64,000 nucleotides of DNA, taken from the NCBI RefSeq assembly GCF_000332195.1, contig NZ_KB235922.1, forward strand, positions 6,111,322 through 6,175,321, read 5' to 3'. The first letter of the stretch is position 1; each line of letters begins with the position of its first letter. The translations under genes and the position numbers were made by a program. Shown here piece after piece: positions 37,136-46,802 of this stretch. A model generated the notes under the pieces. That model worked only from the letters and a program-made list of their open reading frames with translations, was not told the origin of the DNA and did not search any database. The stretch is from Pleurocapsa sp. PCC 7319. GTDB taxonomy: Bacteria; Cyanobacteriota; Cyanobacteriia; Cyanobacteriales; Xenococcaceae.

Positions 37136-39709
37136 ATGGCATCAGGTACTAATTATTCACAAGAATACGGACAGGCAGAAAAAGCTTATTTAGAAAGTGA
37201 TTTTTCTCAAGCAGCAAAAATCATCGATCATTTAGCTGAGGAATTTCCCAATGATCCTAACGTTTTGTTGCTGCGGGGTCATATCTATTGTTATGGATTT
37301 CAAAACTATGAGTTAGCCAGAAAGCAATACGAGAGTGTATTGAAATTAAGTGAAGAGCAAGATTTACTAGATTTTGCGAGTAGTGGTATCGAACAGGTAG
37401 AGCAATTACAGCAGCAATCAGAAGATTCTTTTGATGAAAGTAATTTTGAACTGACAGAATTACTTGATGAGGAAGCAATTGAGGAAGCTGAAAATTCAAT
37501 TGAAATTGATTTTGCCGACGATAACAAGATTGAAGAAAATTTTGTTAGTGAAGATTTTGATCTGAGTCATAATCTTGACTCAGAGTTCAACGATGCAGCT
37601 ATAGACTCAGATATAAACCATAGTTTTATTCCTTCAGTTGAGGATTCATTTGGCAATCCTTTTGCTGGTGAGCAAGAACCAAACTCTGAAGACTTGGCAT
37701 CAACTGATGAAGATAGCGATGCTCAAGATCCGTTTGCTCAATTTGAGCAGGAGTCATCTTCGGCTTCCGAAGATTTGCCCGCTATGGAGCAATTAGAAGT
37801 TCATAATAGCTCTACTTTTATGGTGGATTCAGAGGATGAAGACGACTTTCTCCCTGAGTATGATGATGAGGAATTGGCAGTCAATCAGACTGAATATCAA
37901 AGCGACTATGACGATAGTTCTGAGTTAGAGATTGATACAGTTTTGACTGAACCTTTTTCAATGGAGGCAAATGAAGATTATGGTCTGGTAGATGTTCCAG
38001 AACAAGAAGGATTAGACTATCAAGATGAACTGGAATTTGATGAGATTGACAGCAGTTTCTTTGACCTCGAAGAGCTTGAACAAGGATTACCTGATACGGG
38101 CTTGTTTAATGTTCCTGAAGATGCTAACAATCCTAGTCTAAGTCTTGCCAATGACTTAGCTGCGGAATCTAGTGAACTTAATCCAGAAGAAATTGCTATC
38201 AGTGACCCAGTTTCACCTACCACTACAGCATTCTCAGCCTTGCCAGAAGAACCACAAGTAGATGTCAATCAAGGAGCTTTAGCCAGTTTTATTAATGCTC
38301 CTATGAGCAAGAAACAATTGCTTACGGCTGGAGTAACAGGATTAGTTTCGGCGATCGCAGTTTTAGTAATTGGTACTATTGGTTCTACAGTACTCAAATC
38401 TGATTCTGCTAAACCCTTTAAAGGTATACCCAACAACCTTGTTTTGGCATTAGTAGCTGGCGCCAGCAGCCTAGGCACAGCAGCAGTATTAGGTAATATA
38501 ACGGCTAAACACGTAGCCAAAGCTAGTCAAGATTTACAAACTCAGTTTGATGATGTTTATCAGGGTAATCTGAATGCTCAGGCTACCGTTTATGCTCAAG
38601 ATGAGTTTGGTCAGCTAGCTAATGGTTTTAATCGTATGACCAGAGTAATTTTAACGACTACCCAAGAAGCTCAAAGAAGAGCCGAAGAAACCGAACAGGC
38701 AAAAGAGGATCTGCAACGTCAGGTGATTCGACTACTAGATGATGTAGAAGGTGCAGCTAGAGGAGATTTAACTGTACAGGCAACAGTAACTGCTGACGTA
38801 TTAGGAGCCGTTGCAGATGCCTTTAACTTGACTATTCAAAGTCTGCGAGAAATTGTGCGTCAGGTAAAAGAGGCTGCCGAACAGGTAAACAAAGGTTCTA
38901 CGGATAGTGAATTATTTGCCCGCAATCAGTCAAGTGAAGCATTACGTATGGCTGAAGAATTGGCTGTTACCCTAAATTCAGTCCAAATGATGACTGAATC
39001 AATTGAGCGTGTGGCAGAAAATGCTCGTGAAGCAGAAGAAGTAGCTCGTTCGTCATCAGTAACTGCTCTCAAGGGCGGTAAAGCAGTAGAACGTACTGTA
39101 TCAGGGATTTTCCAAATTAGAGAAACCGTATCAGAAACAGCCCGCAAAGTTAAGCGGTTAGCGGAAGCATCCCAAGAAATCTCCAAAATTGTTCTCCTGA
39201 TCTCGCAAATTGCAGAAAGAACCAATCAATTAGCTCTTAATGCGTCAATTCAAGCAGCGAAAGCTGGTGAAGCAGGTCGAGGTTTTGCAGTGGTTGCCGA
39301 CGAGGTTAGACAGTTAGCCGATAGATCGGCTAAATCTTTGAAAGAGATTGAGCAGATCGTACTCCAAATTCAAAGCGAAACTGGATCGGTGATGACTGCT
39401 ATGGAAGAAGGCATTCAAGAGGTAATTGACGTAACAGATAGAGCTGAACAGGCGAAAACAGCTTTAGAAGATATTATTCAGGTATCTAACCGCATTGATA
39501 CTCTAGTACGCTCTATTACTGCTGATACCGTTGAACAAAGAGAAAATTCTCGTGCTGTAGCACAGGTAATGCAATCAGTGGAATTAACCGCGCAAGCTAC
39601 TTCCCAGGAATCACAGAGGGTTGGTGGAGCCTTACAAAGTCTGGTTGGCATTGCTCGTGGTCTTCTGTCTTCTGTAGAAAGATTCCGTATCGATAAAGGC
39701 GAAGAATAA
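37136..39709 (+). CDS. Methyl-accepting chemotaxis protein (PilJ/HmpD type) with TPR and acidic N-terminal extension
   Basis: This is an 857-residue receptor. Residues 1-80 look like a TPR unit ([20 protein letters not shown]). Residues about 95-385 are a long, very acidic, low-complexity region rich in D, E and S. Two hydrophobic segments follow (about 394-416 and 428-450), then HAMP-like repeats (about 450-580) and the MCP signalling hairpin. Its tip ([20 protein letters not shown]) is near residue 695. There is no recognisable periplasmic sensor domain; the loop between the segments is short. It should relay signals through the neighbouring CheW to a CheA that is not encoded here. Confidence 0.92.
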   Translation: MASGTNYSQEYGQAEKAYLESDFSQAAKIIDHLAEEFPNDPNVLLLRGHIYCYGFQNYELARKQYESVLKLSEEQDLLDFASSGIEQVEQLQQQSEDSFDESNFELTELLDEEAIEEAENSIEIDFADDNKIEENFVSEDFDLSHNLDSEFNDAAIDSDINHSFIPSVEDSFGNPFAGEQEPNSEDLASTDEDSDAQDPFAQFEQESSSASEDLPAMEQLEVHNSSTFMVDSEDEDDFLPEYDDEELAVNQTEYQSDYDDSSELEIDTVLTEPFSMEANEDYGLVDVPEQEGLDYQDELEFDEIDSSFFDLEELEQGLPDTGLFNVPEDANNPSLSLANDLAAESSELNPEEIAISDPVSPTTTAFSALPEEPQVDVNQGALASFINAPMSKKQLLTAGVTGLVSAIAVLVIGTIGSTVLKSDSAKPFKGIPNNLVLALVAGASSLGTAAVLGNITAKHVAKASQDLQTQFDDVYQGNLNAQATVYAQDEFGQLANGFNRMTRVILTTTQEAQRRAEETEQAKEDLQRQVIRLLDDVEGAARGDLTVQATVTADVLGAVADAFNLTIQSLREIVRQVKEAAEQVNKGSTDSELFARNQSSEALRMAEELAVTLNSVQMMTESIERVAENAREAEEVARSSSVTALKGGKAVERTVSGIFQIRETVSETARKVKRLAEASQEISKIVLLISQIAERTNQLALNASIQAAKAGEAGRGFAVVADEVRQLADRSAKSLKEIEQIVLQIQSETGSVMTAMEEGIQEVIDVTDRAEQAKTALEDIIQVSNRIDTLVRSITADTVEQRENSRAVAQVMQSVELTAQATSQESQRVGGALQSLVGIARGLLSSVERFRIDKGEE

Positions 39710-39830
39710 AAATACCAACTTAGAGACAATGTTGAAACAGGCGATAGCGATCAACATGACAGTTATCTCTTTCTTCAGTTTTAGTTTTATGATTCAATAG
39801 ATATCTGCGCCTTTATGGAAAAACTAGTCT

Positions 39831-40862
39831 ATGTGTGCTGAAAGAACCTTACCTAAATTTGATGCTACTTCTGTCAAGATTACGAAAGAAGAAGGATTTA
39901 TCCTTTATGAGGATATGGTTTTAGGACGCTTATTTGAAGATAAGTGTGCTGAAATGTATTATCGAGGCAAAATGTTCGGTTTTGTCCACCTCTATAATGG
40001 TCAGGAAGCGGTTTCGACCGGTATAGTCAAAGCTCTACGTCCTCAAGGTGATTTTGTCAGTAGCACTTACCGCGATCATGTTCATGCCCTCAGTTCTGGT
40101 GTTCCTGCCAAAGAAGTTATGGCAGAGCTATTTGGTAAAGAGACAGGATGTAGCAAAGGTCGTGGTGGTTCGATGCATATGTTTTCCTCTGAACATGGAC
40201 TTTTGGGGGGTTATGCTTTTGTCGCTGAAGGCATTCCGGTTGCTACTGGTGCAGCTTTTCAGAGTAAATATCGCCGTGAAGCAATGGGAGATGAAAATTC
40301 TGATGCTGTTACGGTTTGCTTTTTTGGTGACGGTGCTAGTAATAACGGCCAGTTTTTTGAATGCTTGAATATGGCAGCTCTCTGGAAATTACCAATTATC
40401 TATGTAGTAGAAAACAATAAATGGGCAATTGGTATGGCTCATGATCGCGCTACTTCTCAACCAGAAATCTACAAAAAAGCCAGTGTATTTAATATGGCAG
40501 GTTATGAAGTCGATGGCATGGATGTCTTGGCAGTCAACACTTTAGCCAAAGAAGCTGTAAAACGTGCTCGTGCAGGAGAAGGACCAACTTTAATTGAAGC
40601 TTTAACCTATCGCTACCGTGGACATTCTCTAGCCGATCCAGATGAATTGCGTGACCCTACAGAAAAAGAATTTTGGGGACAGCGCGATCCAATCAAAAAA
40701 TTTGCTGATTATATGATCAAAAATAATTTAGCTTCAGCAGCAGAATTAAAAAAAATTGATGATCGGGTTGCCGCAATAATTGACGAAGCGGTGAAATTTG
40801 CTGAAAGCAGTCCCGAACCTAGTCCCCAAGATTTACATCGCTATATATTTGCCGAAGACTAA
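39831..40862 (+). CDS. pdhA: Pyruvate dehydrogenase E1 component subunit alpha
   Basis: The 343-residue protein has the E1-alpha signatures: [32 protein letters not shown] and the thiamine-diphosphate motif from G166 ([20 protein letters not shown]). The phosphorylation-loop-like [11 protein letters not shown] is also present. With E1-beta, E2 and E3 it converts pyruvate to acetyl-CoA; the other subunits are not adjacent, as is common in cyanobacteria. It resembles the plastid form. It is monocistronic by context. Confidence 0.95.
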   Translation: MCAERTLPKFDATSVKITKEEGFILYEDMVLGRLFEDKCAEMYYRGKMFGFVHLYNGQEAVSTGIVKALRPQGDFVSSTYRDHVHALSSGVPAKEVMAELFGKETGCSKGRGGSMHMFSSEHGLLGGYAFVAEGIPVATGAAFQSKYRREAMGDENSDAVTVCFFGDGASNNGQFFECLNMAALWKLPIIYVVENNKWAIGMAHDRATSQPEIYKKASVFNMAGYEVDGMDVLAVNTLAKEAVKRARAGEGPTLIEALTYRYRGHSLADPDELRDPTEKEFWGQRDPIKKFADYMIKNNLASAAELKKIDDRVAAIIDEAVKFAESSPEPSPQDLHRYIFAED

Positions 40863-41033
40863 GTCTAAAATATAAATATTTTAAGTGCTTAAAAAGACCA
40901 GGAGTGATTTTAAAATCCATGCGTCTCCCCCAAAAAATTTTAAAAATTAGAAAGCGCAGACAGATTACTTGCCCTGAGAATGGCACAATGCTCTGTGACT
41001 CCTCGTCTTTACAACTAATAACTGAAGAAATAC

Positions 41034-41444
41034 TTAGTCAATATATCCCATAAGAGTAGCAGTTTCATCTGACTCGTTGGATGCAACAGGTCGATTCCCC
41101 ATAATTACATAAGAATCACTAACTTGAAGAGTACTAGCAGCAATCGGTCGATTGCCAGAGATGGCTAAAGAACTGATAAATTCAACAGTTCCTTTGGTAA
41201 CTGGGCGATTTGAGCCTACAGAAGAATAAGTATTAACTACTTCCAAGCTACTAGGTTCAATAGGTCGATTTTGAGGGAGTAGAGTTTTTGATTGTACTGA
41301 AAGAGCTAAAGCTTTCTCTTCCTTAGGTTGTGACTCGGTTTTAGCTTTAGTTTCGGTTTGACTTTTAGTCGTACTCGTAGTTGCAGTAGATTTAGATTTA
41401 GTGGTTTTTGCTTGAGTACTGTTAGTCTTACTTTCTTCAGTCAT
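41034..41444 (-). CDS. Small protein with four NRP repeats, unknown function
   Basis: The 136-residue protein is bipartite. Residues 1-45 are a K/T/S-rich, probably disordered tail. Residues 58-136 contain four repeats of about 19 residues, each beginning N-R-P-I or N-R-P-V (at 59, 79, 98 and 117) with alternating hydrophobic positions that suggest beta strands. No signal peptide is present. A good Shine-Dalgarno (AGGAGAA on the coding strand, CTCCT near 41453 on the plus strand) precedes the ATG. The function is unknown. A perfect palindrome lies upstream at 41582-41595. Confidence 0.75.
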   Translation of the reverse strand: MTEESKTNSTQAKTTKSKSTATTSTTKSQTETKAKTESQPKEEKALALSVQSKTLLPQNRPIEPSSLEVVNTYSSVGSNRPVTKGTVEFISSLAISGNRPIAASTLQVSDSYVIMGNRPVASNESDETATLMGYID

Positions 41445-41581
41445 TAGGATTTTCTCCTGAACTTGATTTGATAAGTTGATGGTTTAAGTTACTAATTATT
41501 TATTACTTTTATTTTTTTTTAATAACTCTCCTTATTTTGACATTCTATGGATTTGGCGACAAGAGTAAATCACGGATTACT

Positions 41582-41595
41582 CCGTAATATTACGG
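41582..41595. promoter_or_regulatory. Perfect 14-bp palindrome upstream of the NRP-repeat gene
   Basis: CCGTAATATTACGG is an exact palindrome about 140 bases upstream of the minus-strand start at 41444. It could be an operator for a dimeric regulator. The immediately preceding GGATTACTCCG partly repeats one arm. Confidence 0.4.
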
Positions 41596-41606
41596 CAAGG
41601 TACCCC

Positions 41607-41648
41607 ATAATTGTTGGTCAATTAGAGATAAGCTTGACCAACAATTAT
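41607..41648. terminator. Perfect 15-bp stem-loop downstream of a small membrane protein gene
   Basis: ATAATTGTTGGTCAA (41607-41621) pairs exactly with TTGACCAACAATTAT (41634-41648) across a 12-base loop. It begins about 30 bases after the stop of the minus-strand gene ending at 41680, a terminator position. No T tract follows on that strand, so function as an intrinsic terminator is uncertain. Confidence 0.5.
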
Positions 41649-41679
41649 TGTTGTTTAAGCTTATGAGAATTAATCAGAA

Positions 41680-42051
41680 TTAATCCAATTCTAGAGCTTT
41701 TGAACCACCCTCTTTGAGCTGTAATAAAACCTCATCTATTTGCTGCCAAAACAGTGAAGCAGTAAACAGGGTTATGAAAAGACCAACTCCATAAGAGGGA
41801 ATTATTCCAAAACCAAGTATTAAGAGACCGCCACCAAGAAATACCCAGATCCCTAAACAAATTCCCCAATAAGTCATGGTTAGAGCGACATCTTTTACTC
41901 TGTCCAACTTAAAAGAGCTTGCCCCTCGGGGATTTTTGTAGGACTCTGCTAACTTATTTTCAATCAGGTTTTTAAATGCCAAGCCACAGGTGATAGAGAC
42001 AAAGATTCCTAATAAAGCTACTAAAAAAGGGGGTTGGGGTATATAAGACAT
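41680..42051 (-). CDS. Small membrane protein, unknown function
   Basis: The 123-residue protein has three hydrophobic segments: residues 8-26, about 57-80 (GICLGIWVFLGGGLLILGFG) and about 85-102, with a basic loop between the first two. No named family is recognised. It lies 42 bases downstream of the UbiB-like kinase gene on the same strand, so co-transcription is plausible. Soluble tail residues (QQIDEVLLQLKEGG) are amphipathic. Confidence 0.72.
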   Translation of the reverse strand: MSYIPQPPFLVALLGIFVSITCGLAFKNLIENKLAESYKNPRGASSFKLDRVKDVALTMTYWGICLGIWVFLGGGLLILGFGIIPSYGVGLFITLFTASLFWQQIDEVLLQLKEGGSKALELD

Positions 42052-42093
42052 GAAATTCCAAACTTTCTAGTTTAAATTAATGGCTTTATTACT

Positions 42094-43881
42094 TTATCTT
42101 GAACTAGTAGCAGAGGGAACTATTGCCGCTACACTATCTACAGAAATTTGACGAAAGGTATTAAAAGCCAGATCCAATATTTTTTTCGGTTTGATATCAT
42201 CTTGAATTAAACTCCAAAGCCGCTGTACTTCGTCAGTATGTAAACGATCGCCTTCAGTCAAAGCAATTAGTAACTGTTGACGCAAATACTTACCTTCTTC
42301 TGAGAGAAGATACTGCAATCCCAAGCGGGCAGTGGGTAATAGATCAAAGCTATCATCGGAGCTGGCGATCGCGATCATGTTTTCTAATCTTGACCACTGG
42401 AATTTACCATCTTGAATTAAAACATCTAGTAAGCGTCTTCTCAATTGTGGTGATTCCCCTGTCAATAATCTTTGAGACACATATGGATAGGAGACTTCTA
42501 CAATTTTAAAGTTAGGATTAAGACTTAGGGCTAATCCTTCTTGGGTAATTAAAGAACGAATAATTAAAGCAAATTTTGCCGGTAGGCGGAAGGGATATTC
42601 ATACATTAATTCGGAAAACTCATCGGTGATGGTTCTGAAATTAAAATCACCAACGCTTGCACCTAAGGCATTACCTAATACTTTTTCTAATGCAGGAATA
42701 ATCGGTTGAATATTGGTGTCGGGAGTCAAAAAACCCAGATTGACAAAATCTTCGGCTAAACCTTGGTAATCACGATTAATTAATTGAACTACAGCACTGG
42801 CGATCGTTTCCTTCATCGACTCATTGAGCTGATCCATCATCCCAAAGTCAATATAGGCCATTCGACCATCTAAAGTGGCAAACAGATTACCAGGATGAGG
42901 ATCGGCATGAAAAAAACCATATTCTAACAATTGACGTAAGCCTGAAGTAACACCAATTCTAATCAGATTGTCGGCATCTAAACCTGCTGCGGCTAATTTA
43001 TCTAGATCGGTCAACTTAATACCGTCAATCCACTCTAGAGTTAAAATTCGATTACCGCTATACTGATTGTAGATAACTGGGACTTTTACTTCTGGATCAC
43101 CGTCAAAATTGAGGGCAAATTTTTCCGCATTCCTAGCTTCGTTGAGATAATCTATCTCTTCAAATAGTTTGGTACCAAACTCATCGACGATTAAGGTTAA
43201 GTCATGACCTAAATTTAATGGTAGCCAAGGTTCTATCCAGCCAGCTAGGATTCTCATCAGATACAGGTCGAGGGAGAGCTTTGGTCGTAAATTAGGTCGC
43301 TGGACTTTCACCGCGACATCTTCTCCAGTATGTAAAACCGCTTTATATACTTGACCCAGACTAGCTGCGGCGATGGGATTAGGCGAAAATTTATGATAAA
43401 CTTCGTCGATGGAACGACCTAACTCTGATTCAATAATGTTAAAAGCAATTTGGTTATCAAATGGTGGTAACTGATCCTGAAGCTTAATCAGCTCATCTAG
43501 AAAATCTTTACGAATTAGATCTGGTCTGGTAGAAAGTGCCTGTCCGACTTTGATATATGTAGGTCCCAGCTTGGTCAGAATTTGACGTAATTCTCGAGCC
43601 CGCTTTGGTTGATTAATCTCTTCTCGATTTGTCCATTTATCCCAGAAAAGGTGCAAAATAAAATTCCCAAATAACCAGATAACAGCAAGCGATCGCCAAA
43701 TTACCTGCCAAGGTCTGAAGCGATACTGAGAGGCGATTACCTGGGGATCGTAGTGTAGAGAAGAACTAGATTCTAGCTGGGTATAATTCATTTTTTGTTG
43801 CTGAACGACAGAGCGTTCAAATAAACCGGTTTCACTCTGGGAAATACCTTGTTGCTGGCGACTCAGGAGATTAGTTGACAT
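42094..43881 (-). CDS. ABC1/UbiB family atypical kinase
   Basis: The 595-residue protein has the family K-x-G-Q motif (YIKVGQALSTRPDLI), the A-rich loop AAASLGQVYKAVL, the ATP lysine in VAVKVQRPNLRP, the catalytic block GFFHADPHPGNLF and the metal-binding DFG in YIDFGMMDQ. UbiB/AarF/ABC1 proteins support quinone synthesis or lipid homeostasis; cyanobacterial and plastid members are linked to prenyl lipids. An N-terminal region of about 75 residues precedes the conserved part, and a single hydrophobic stretch lies near residues 63-83. The exact substrate is unknown. Confidence 0.92.
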   Translation of the reverse strand: MSTNLLSRQQQGISQSETGLFERSVVQQQKMNYTQLESSSSLHYDPQVIASQYRFRPWQVIWRSLAVIWLFGNFILHLFWDKWTNREEINQPKRARELRQILTKLGPTYIKVGQALSTRPDLIRKDFLDELIKLQDQLPPFDNQIAFNIIESELGRSIDEVYHKFSPNPIAAASLGQVYKAVLHTGEDVAVKVQRPNLRPKLSLDLYLMRILAGWIEPWLPLNLGHDLTLIVDEFGTKLFEEIDYLNEARNAEKFALNFDGDPEVKVPVIYNQYSGNRILTLEWIDGIKLTDLDKLAAAGLDADNLIRIGVTSGLRQLLEYGFFHADPHPGNLFATLDGRMAYIDFGMMDQLNESMKETIASAVVQLINRDYQGLAEDFVNLGFLTPDTNIQPIIPALEKVLGNALGASVGDFNFRTITDEFSELMYEYPFRLPAKFALIIRSLITQEGLALSLNPNFKIVEVSYPYVSQRLLTGESPQLRRRLLDVLIQDGKFQWSRLENMIAIASSDDSFDLLPTARLGLQYLLSEEGKYLRQQLLIALTEGDRLHTDEVQRLWSLIQDDIKPKKILDLAFNTFRQISVDSVAAIVPSATSSR

Positions 43882-44053
43882 TCCTCGCTGATAAATTTTT
43901 CGCTAATTAAGATAATGTTCTAACTTTATTAATAATATTAGTATACAAAACTACAATTATTTTAATTTAAAATTATCTTTTACTTTAAGATTTGTCGTAA
44001 ATAGCTAAAATTTTACTAACTGACATTGTGGAACGGATAATTTAAAACGACAA

Positions 44054-44300
44054 CTAGTAGGCTATCGCCACAGTTAGCATTTCTTCGGGAGTGAGATGAG
44101 AATGAACTATTTAGCCGTCTTTAAACCAGACGATTCTTTAGGTTAATTTAGCTACTTCTGGTTCGTGAGTCACCATCACCACGGTTATTCCACTGTCGTG
44201 TAATTCAGCAAAAATATCTAATATCTCTCTCGTGGTATGGGAATCTAATGCTCCTGTTGGTTCATCTGCCAACAAGATTAATGGCTCATTTGTGCTTGAA
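44054..44300 (-). pseudogene. Remnant of an ABC transporter ATP-binding protein (MacB/DevA type)
   Basis: On the minus strand the region reads the C-terminal third of an ABC ATPase: Walker B and D-loop ([17 protein letters not shown]), then the H-loop ([14 protein letters not shown]). A TAA stop follows, then R-I-V-W-F-K-D-G, a second TAA, and I-V-H-S-H-L-T-P-E-E to a final TAG. Both stops sit inside an otherwise collinear family tail. The N-terminal Walker A part is absent. This is a degraded copy, flanked by the TrkH and UbiB genes. Confidence 0.78.
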
Positions 44301-44370
44301 GTTGGAATAAATTTAATACTAATTTCAGAACAAGATAATGTTTATTCGTATAGTCAAATTCTTTTTAACT

Positions 44371-45873
44371 CTACTTGCCAAAGAAAACAGCAGGCAAATC
44401 TTTAAACAAACGAATAATACCTACAAAAACAGTAAAAAACTCCAAACGCCCTAAAAACATACCGACGATTTGTGTCCAGATTAACCCTACAGGTGCATCA
44501 GATGAAGTTACGCCAATCGAAAGTCCCACAGTGCTAAGACTGCTGGCATATTCAAATAAGCTATCGGGAAGAGAGTTACCATAAGCTGCGGTAATTATCA
44601 CACCGACGAAAAATACCAAAAAATATAAGAAGACGAACAGAGCAATAGTGCGAATTTGACTGTCATCCAGAAAACTACGGCGATCGCCCTGCCAATAATC
44701 GGGTTCGGTAACGGTATTTTTAGGCTGTAACATTCGTTTCACCTCCCACAACAAAGCTCTATACAGCGCATAGATACGAAACTGTTTGATTCCTCCTGCG
44801 GTTGCCCCCGTACCACCACCAATTAGCATTAAAATAATTAAAATAGTCCAGCCCAAACTATTCCAATCGCCATAACCAACAGTGGAAAAACCTGTGGTAG
44901 AAAGAGCCGTAATCATCTCAAAAATAGCTACTCTGACGCTTTTCCCCATAGTTTCATAAAGATTAACTGCAACACCGAAAAATACGATTACAGCGCATAA
45001 CGGTATCACTAAAGCCATCAATCTTACTTCGCCATTACGGACTACAGGTTTAAATTTGCCTCTTAATAAGAAATAGCTAGTTAGAAAATTAAGCGTACCC
45101 AGAATCATTAATACAATAGTGACGGCTTCAACGGCAGGGGAATCCCAATAGCCAATAGAATCAGTACGGGTAGAAAAACCACCTGTAGATAAAGCAGCAA
45201 ACGAATGATTGACCGCATCAAACCATCCCATGCCCGCAAGCCACAGTGCCAAAATTCCGACTACGGCATAACCCGAATAAATACTTAAAACTAATTTAGC
45301 CGAGCGCCTGACGTTAGGTGCAAGTTGTTCGCTTCGACCTTCTGCTGAGGTTAATCCTGCCCCCGAAAGCCCAGAAATGGCACTGAGAGCAATAATAGCA
45401 AATCCACCACCCCCAGCAAGTTCGATATTACTGCGATAAAGCAAAATAAGACGAGAAGCTTGAGTAACATCTACTACCGATAATCCCGTAGTTGTCCAAC
45501 CGCTAGTGGATTCAAAGGCTGCTTGGGGAAAGTTTAACCCTTGAATTAGCATAAAAGGAATTGTGCCAAAAGCGATCGCCAATAACCAGGCTAAGACTAC
45601 AATTACCGAACCTTCTGACAATGAAAGACTAATTACTTTTTTCGGTACCAGAAACCGCCACAATAGGCCACCCACGACAGTCAAAAAAATTCCTGGTAAA
45701 GCAAACCCCCAAGCTAAACCAATCTCTTCAGGATAGAAAATTAGTGCTAATAAAGGAGAAAGCATAACTACTCCTGCGATCGCACAGATTAAACCCGTAT
45801 AGCCCAAAATTGCTCGATAACGCTGACGTAAAAACTGACTGTAGCGATTTGTTTTTTTCCTTTCGAGTAGCAT
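44371..45873 (-). CDS. TrkH/KtrB family potassium uptake protein
   Basis: The 500-residue membrane protein has about ten to twelve helices with four pore-loop repeats: ESTSGWTTTGLSVV, FAALSTGGFSTRTDS, ITALSTTGFSTVGYG and ASSLSTVGLSIGVTS. Together they form the K+ selectivity filter. It imports K+ with a cytoplasmic NAD-binding regulator, encoded directly upstream in the same direction. The 33-base spacer is a TGATTAC heptamer array. The choice between TrkH and KtrB naming is not secure. Confidence 0.92.
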   Translation of the reverse strand: MLLERKKTNRYSQFLRQRYRAILGYTGLICAIAGVVMLSPLLALIFYPEEIGLAWGFALPGIFLTVVGGLLWRFLVPKKVISLSLSEGSVIVVLAWLLAIAFGTIPFMLIQGLNFPQAAFESTSGWTTTGLSVVDVTQASRLILLYRSNIELAGGGGFAIIALSAISGLSGAGLTSAEGRSEQLAPNVRRSAKLVLSIYSGYAVVGILALWLAGMGWFDAVNHSFAALSTGGFSTRTDSIGYWDSPAVEAVTIVLMILGTLNFLTSYFLLRGKFKPVVRNGEVRLMALVIPLCAVIVFFGVAVNLYETMGKSVRVAIFEMITALSTTGFSTVGYGDWNSLGWTILIILMLIGGGTGATAGGIKQFRIYALYRALLWEVKRMLQPKNTVTEPDYWQGDRRSFLDDSQIRTIALFVFLYFLVFFVGVIITAAYGNSLPDSLFEYASSLSTVGLSIGVTSSDAPVGLIWTQIVGMFLGRLEFFTVFVGIIRLFKDLPAVFFGK

Positions 45874-45875
45874 CT

Positions 45876-45910
45876 TGATTACTGATTACTGATTACTGAT
45901 TACTGATTAT
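45876..45910. repeat. Heptamer tandem repeat (TGATTAC)n filling the trkA-trkH spacer
   Basis: Four perfect TGATTAC units and one variant (TGATTAT) occupy the whole gap between the two potassium genes and overlap the upstream stop codon. Heptameric tandem repeats are known in cyanobacteria. The same unit fills the livG-surE spacer at 28888-28904. Confidence 0.85.
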
Positions 45911-46566
45911 TCATTACAAAGCAAACGCATCAACTGTCCGTAACTCTCTGGTTGACCAATAACAACTAAGCGATCGAGACTTTGTAAGCTGTTTTCGCCA
46001 CTTGGAACAATCACCTCCCCCTGTCGCAAAATACAGGCAATTAAAGTCCCGTTTGGTAGCTGCAACTCATCTATAGTTTTACCTACCACTGGATTATCTT
46101 GTTCTAAAGCAATTTCGGTAACGTTAACTTTCCCTTCTGCTATGGGTAATAAGTTTTGTATGTCACTGGAAGCAGTTTGCTGTTCGATGAGGCTAGCGAT
46201 AATTTGGGTAGCGGAAAAAGCTACAGTAATACCAAGCTTTTCAAAGATTTGCTGATTTTCAGGATCATTGACTAAAGCAATTGTGCGAGGTACACCATAC
46301 TCTTTTTGGGCTATTTGACAGGCAATCAGGTTATCCTCATCCTCAGTAGTCAGAGATAAAACCACATCAGCTTGATATGCTCCGGCCTCAGATAGAGTAG
46401 CAGGGTCACTACCTTGTCCGTGAATTACTGTTGCCTTTAGCGATCGCGATAAACTCTTCGCCTCTTGATAGTTTTCATTAATAATTGTCGTGTAGTAATT
46501 CTTACTGGCAAATTGTTTAGCTAAAAAATAAGCTAGCTTGCTGCCACCAATGAGAATAATTTTCAT
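45907..46566 (-). CDS. TrkA/KtrA family NAD-binding potassium transport regulator
   Basis: The 219-residue protein has an N-terminal RCK_N Rossmann domain: IILIGGSKLAYFLAK, with the second Gly of G-x-G-x-x-G altered to Ser-Lys, then VIHGQGSDPATLSEAGAYQA and LTTEDEDNLIACQIA. A C-terminal RCK_C domain covers about residues 140-219. It gates the TrkH/KtrB pore encoded next. The altered glycine loop may change nucleotide preference. Confidence 0.9.
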   Translation of the reverse strand: MKIILIGGSKLAYFLAKQFASKNYYTTIINENYQEAKSLSRSLKATVIHGQGSDPATLSEAGAYQADVVLSLTTEDEDNLIACQIAQKEYGVPRTIALVNDPENQQIFEKLGITVAFSATQIIASLIEQQTASSDIQNLLPIAEGKVNVTEIALEQDNPVVGKTIDELQLPNGTLIACILRQGEVIVPSGENSLQSLDRLVVIGQPESYGQLMRLLCNE

Positions 46567-46802
46567 CTTGGGATATTTCTTAGTAATGTTAACTATTCTA
46601 TTGAATATTAGTGACCGAGCAGTTTTTTTCTCTGGCTATAATTGCTGCCGAAGTACGATCGCATATGTAAATTTATATCCAATAAAGTAATTCTTCTTAG
46701 GAAACTTGCGTTAATTTAAGAGTGTTTATGGGCATTCTAAAACTTGAAACGTTATATGAAACAAGACTAATAACTTAGAATTAAGTCTTGAGGGAATGCA
46801 AA

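Noticed and set aside
37257-38520. Several long minus-strand open frames opposite the MCP gene
   Set aside because: They are shadows caused by the biased, acidic-rich codon content of the MCP extension; their serine-rich translations have no family.
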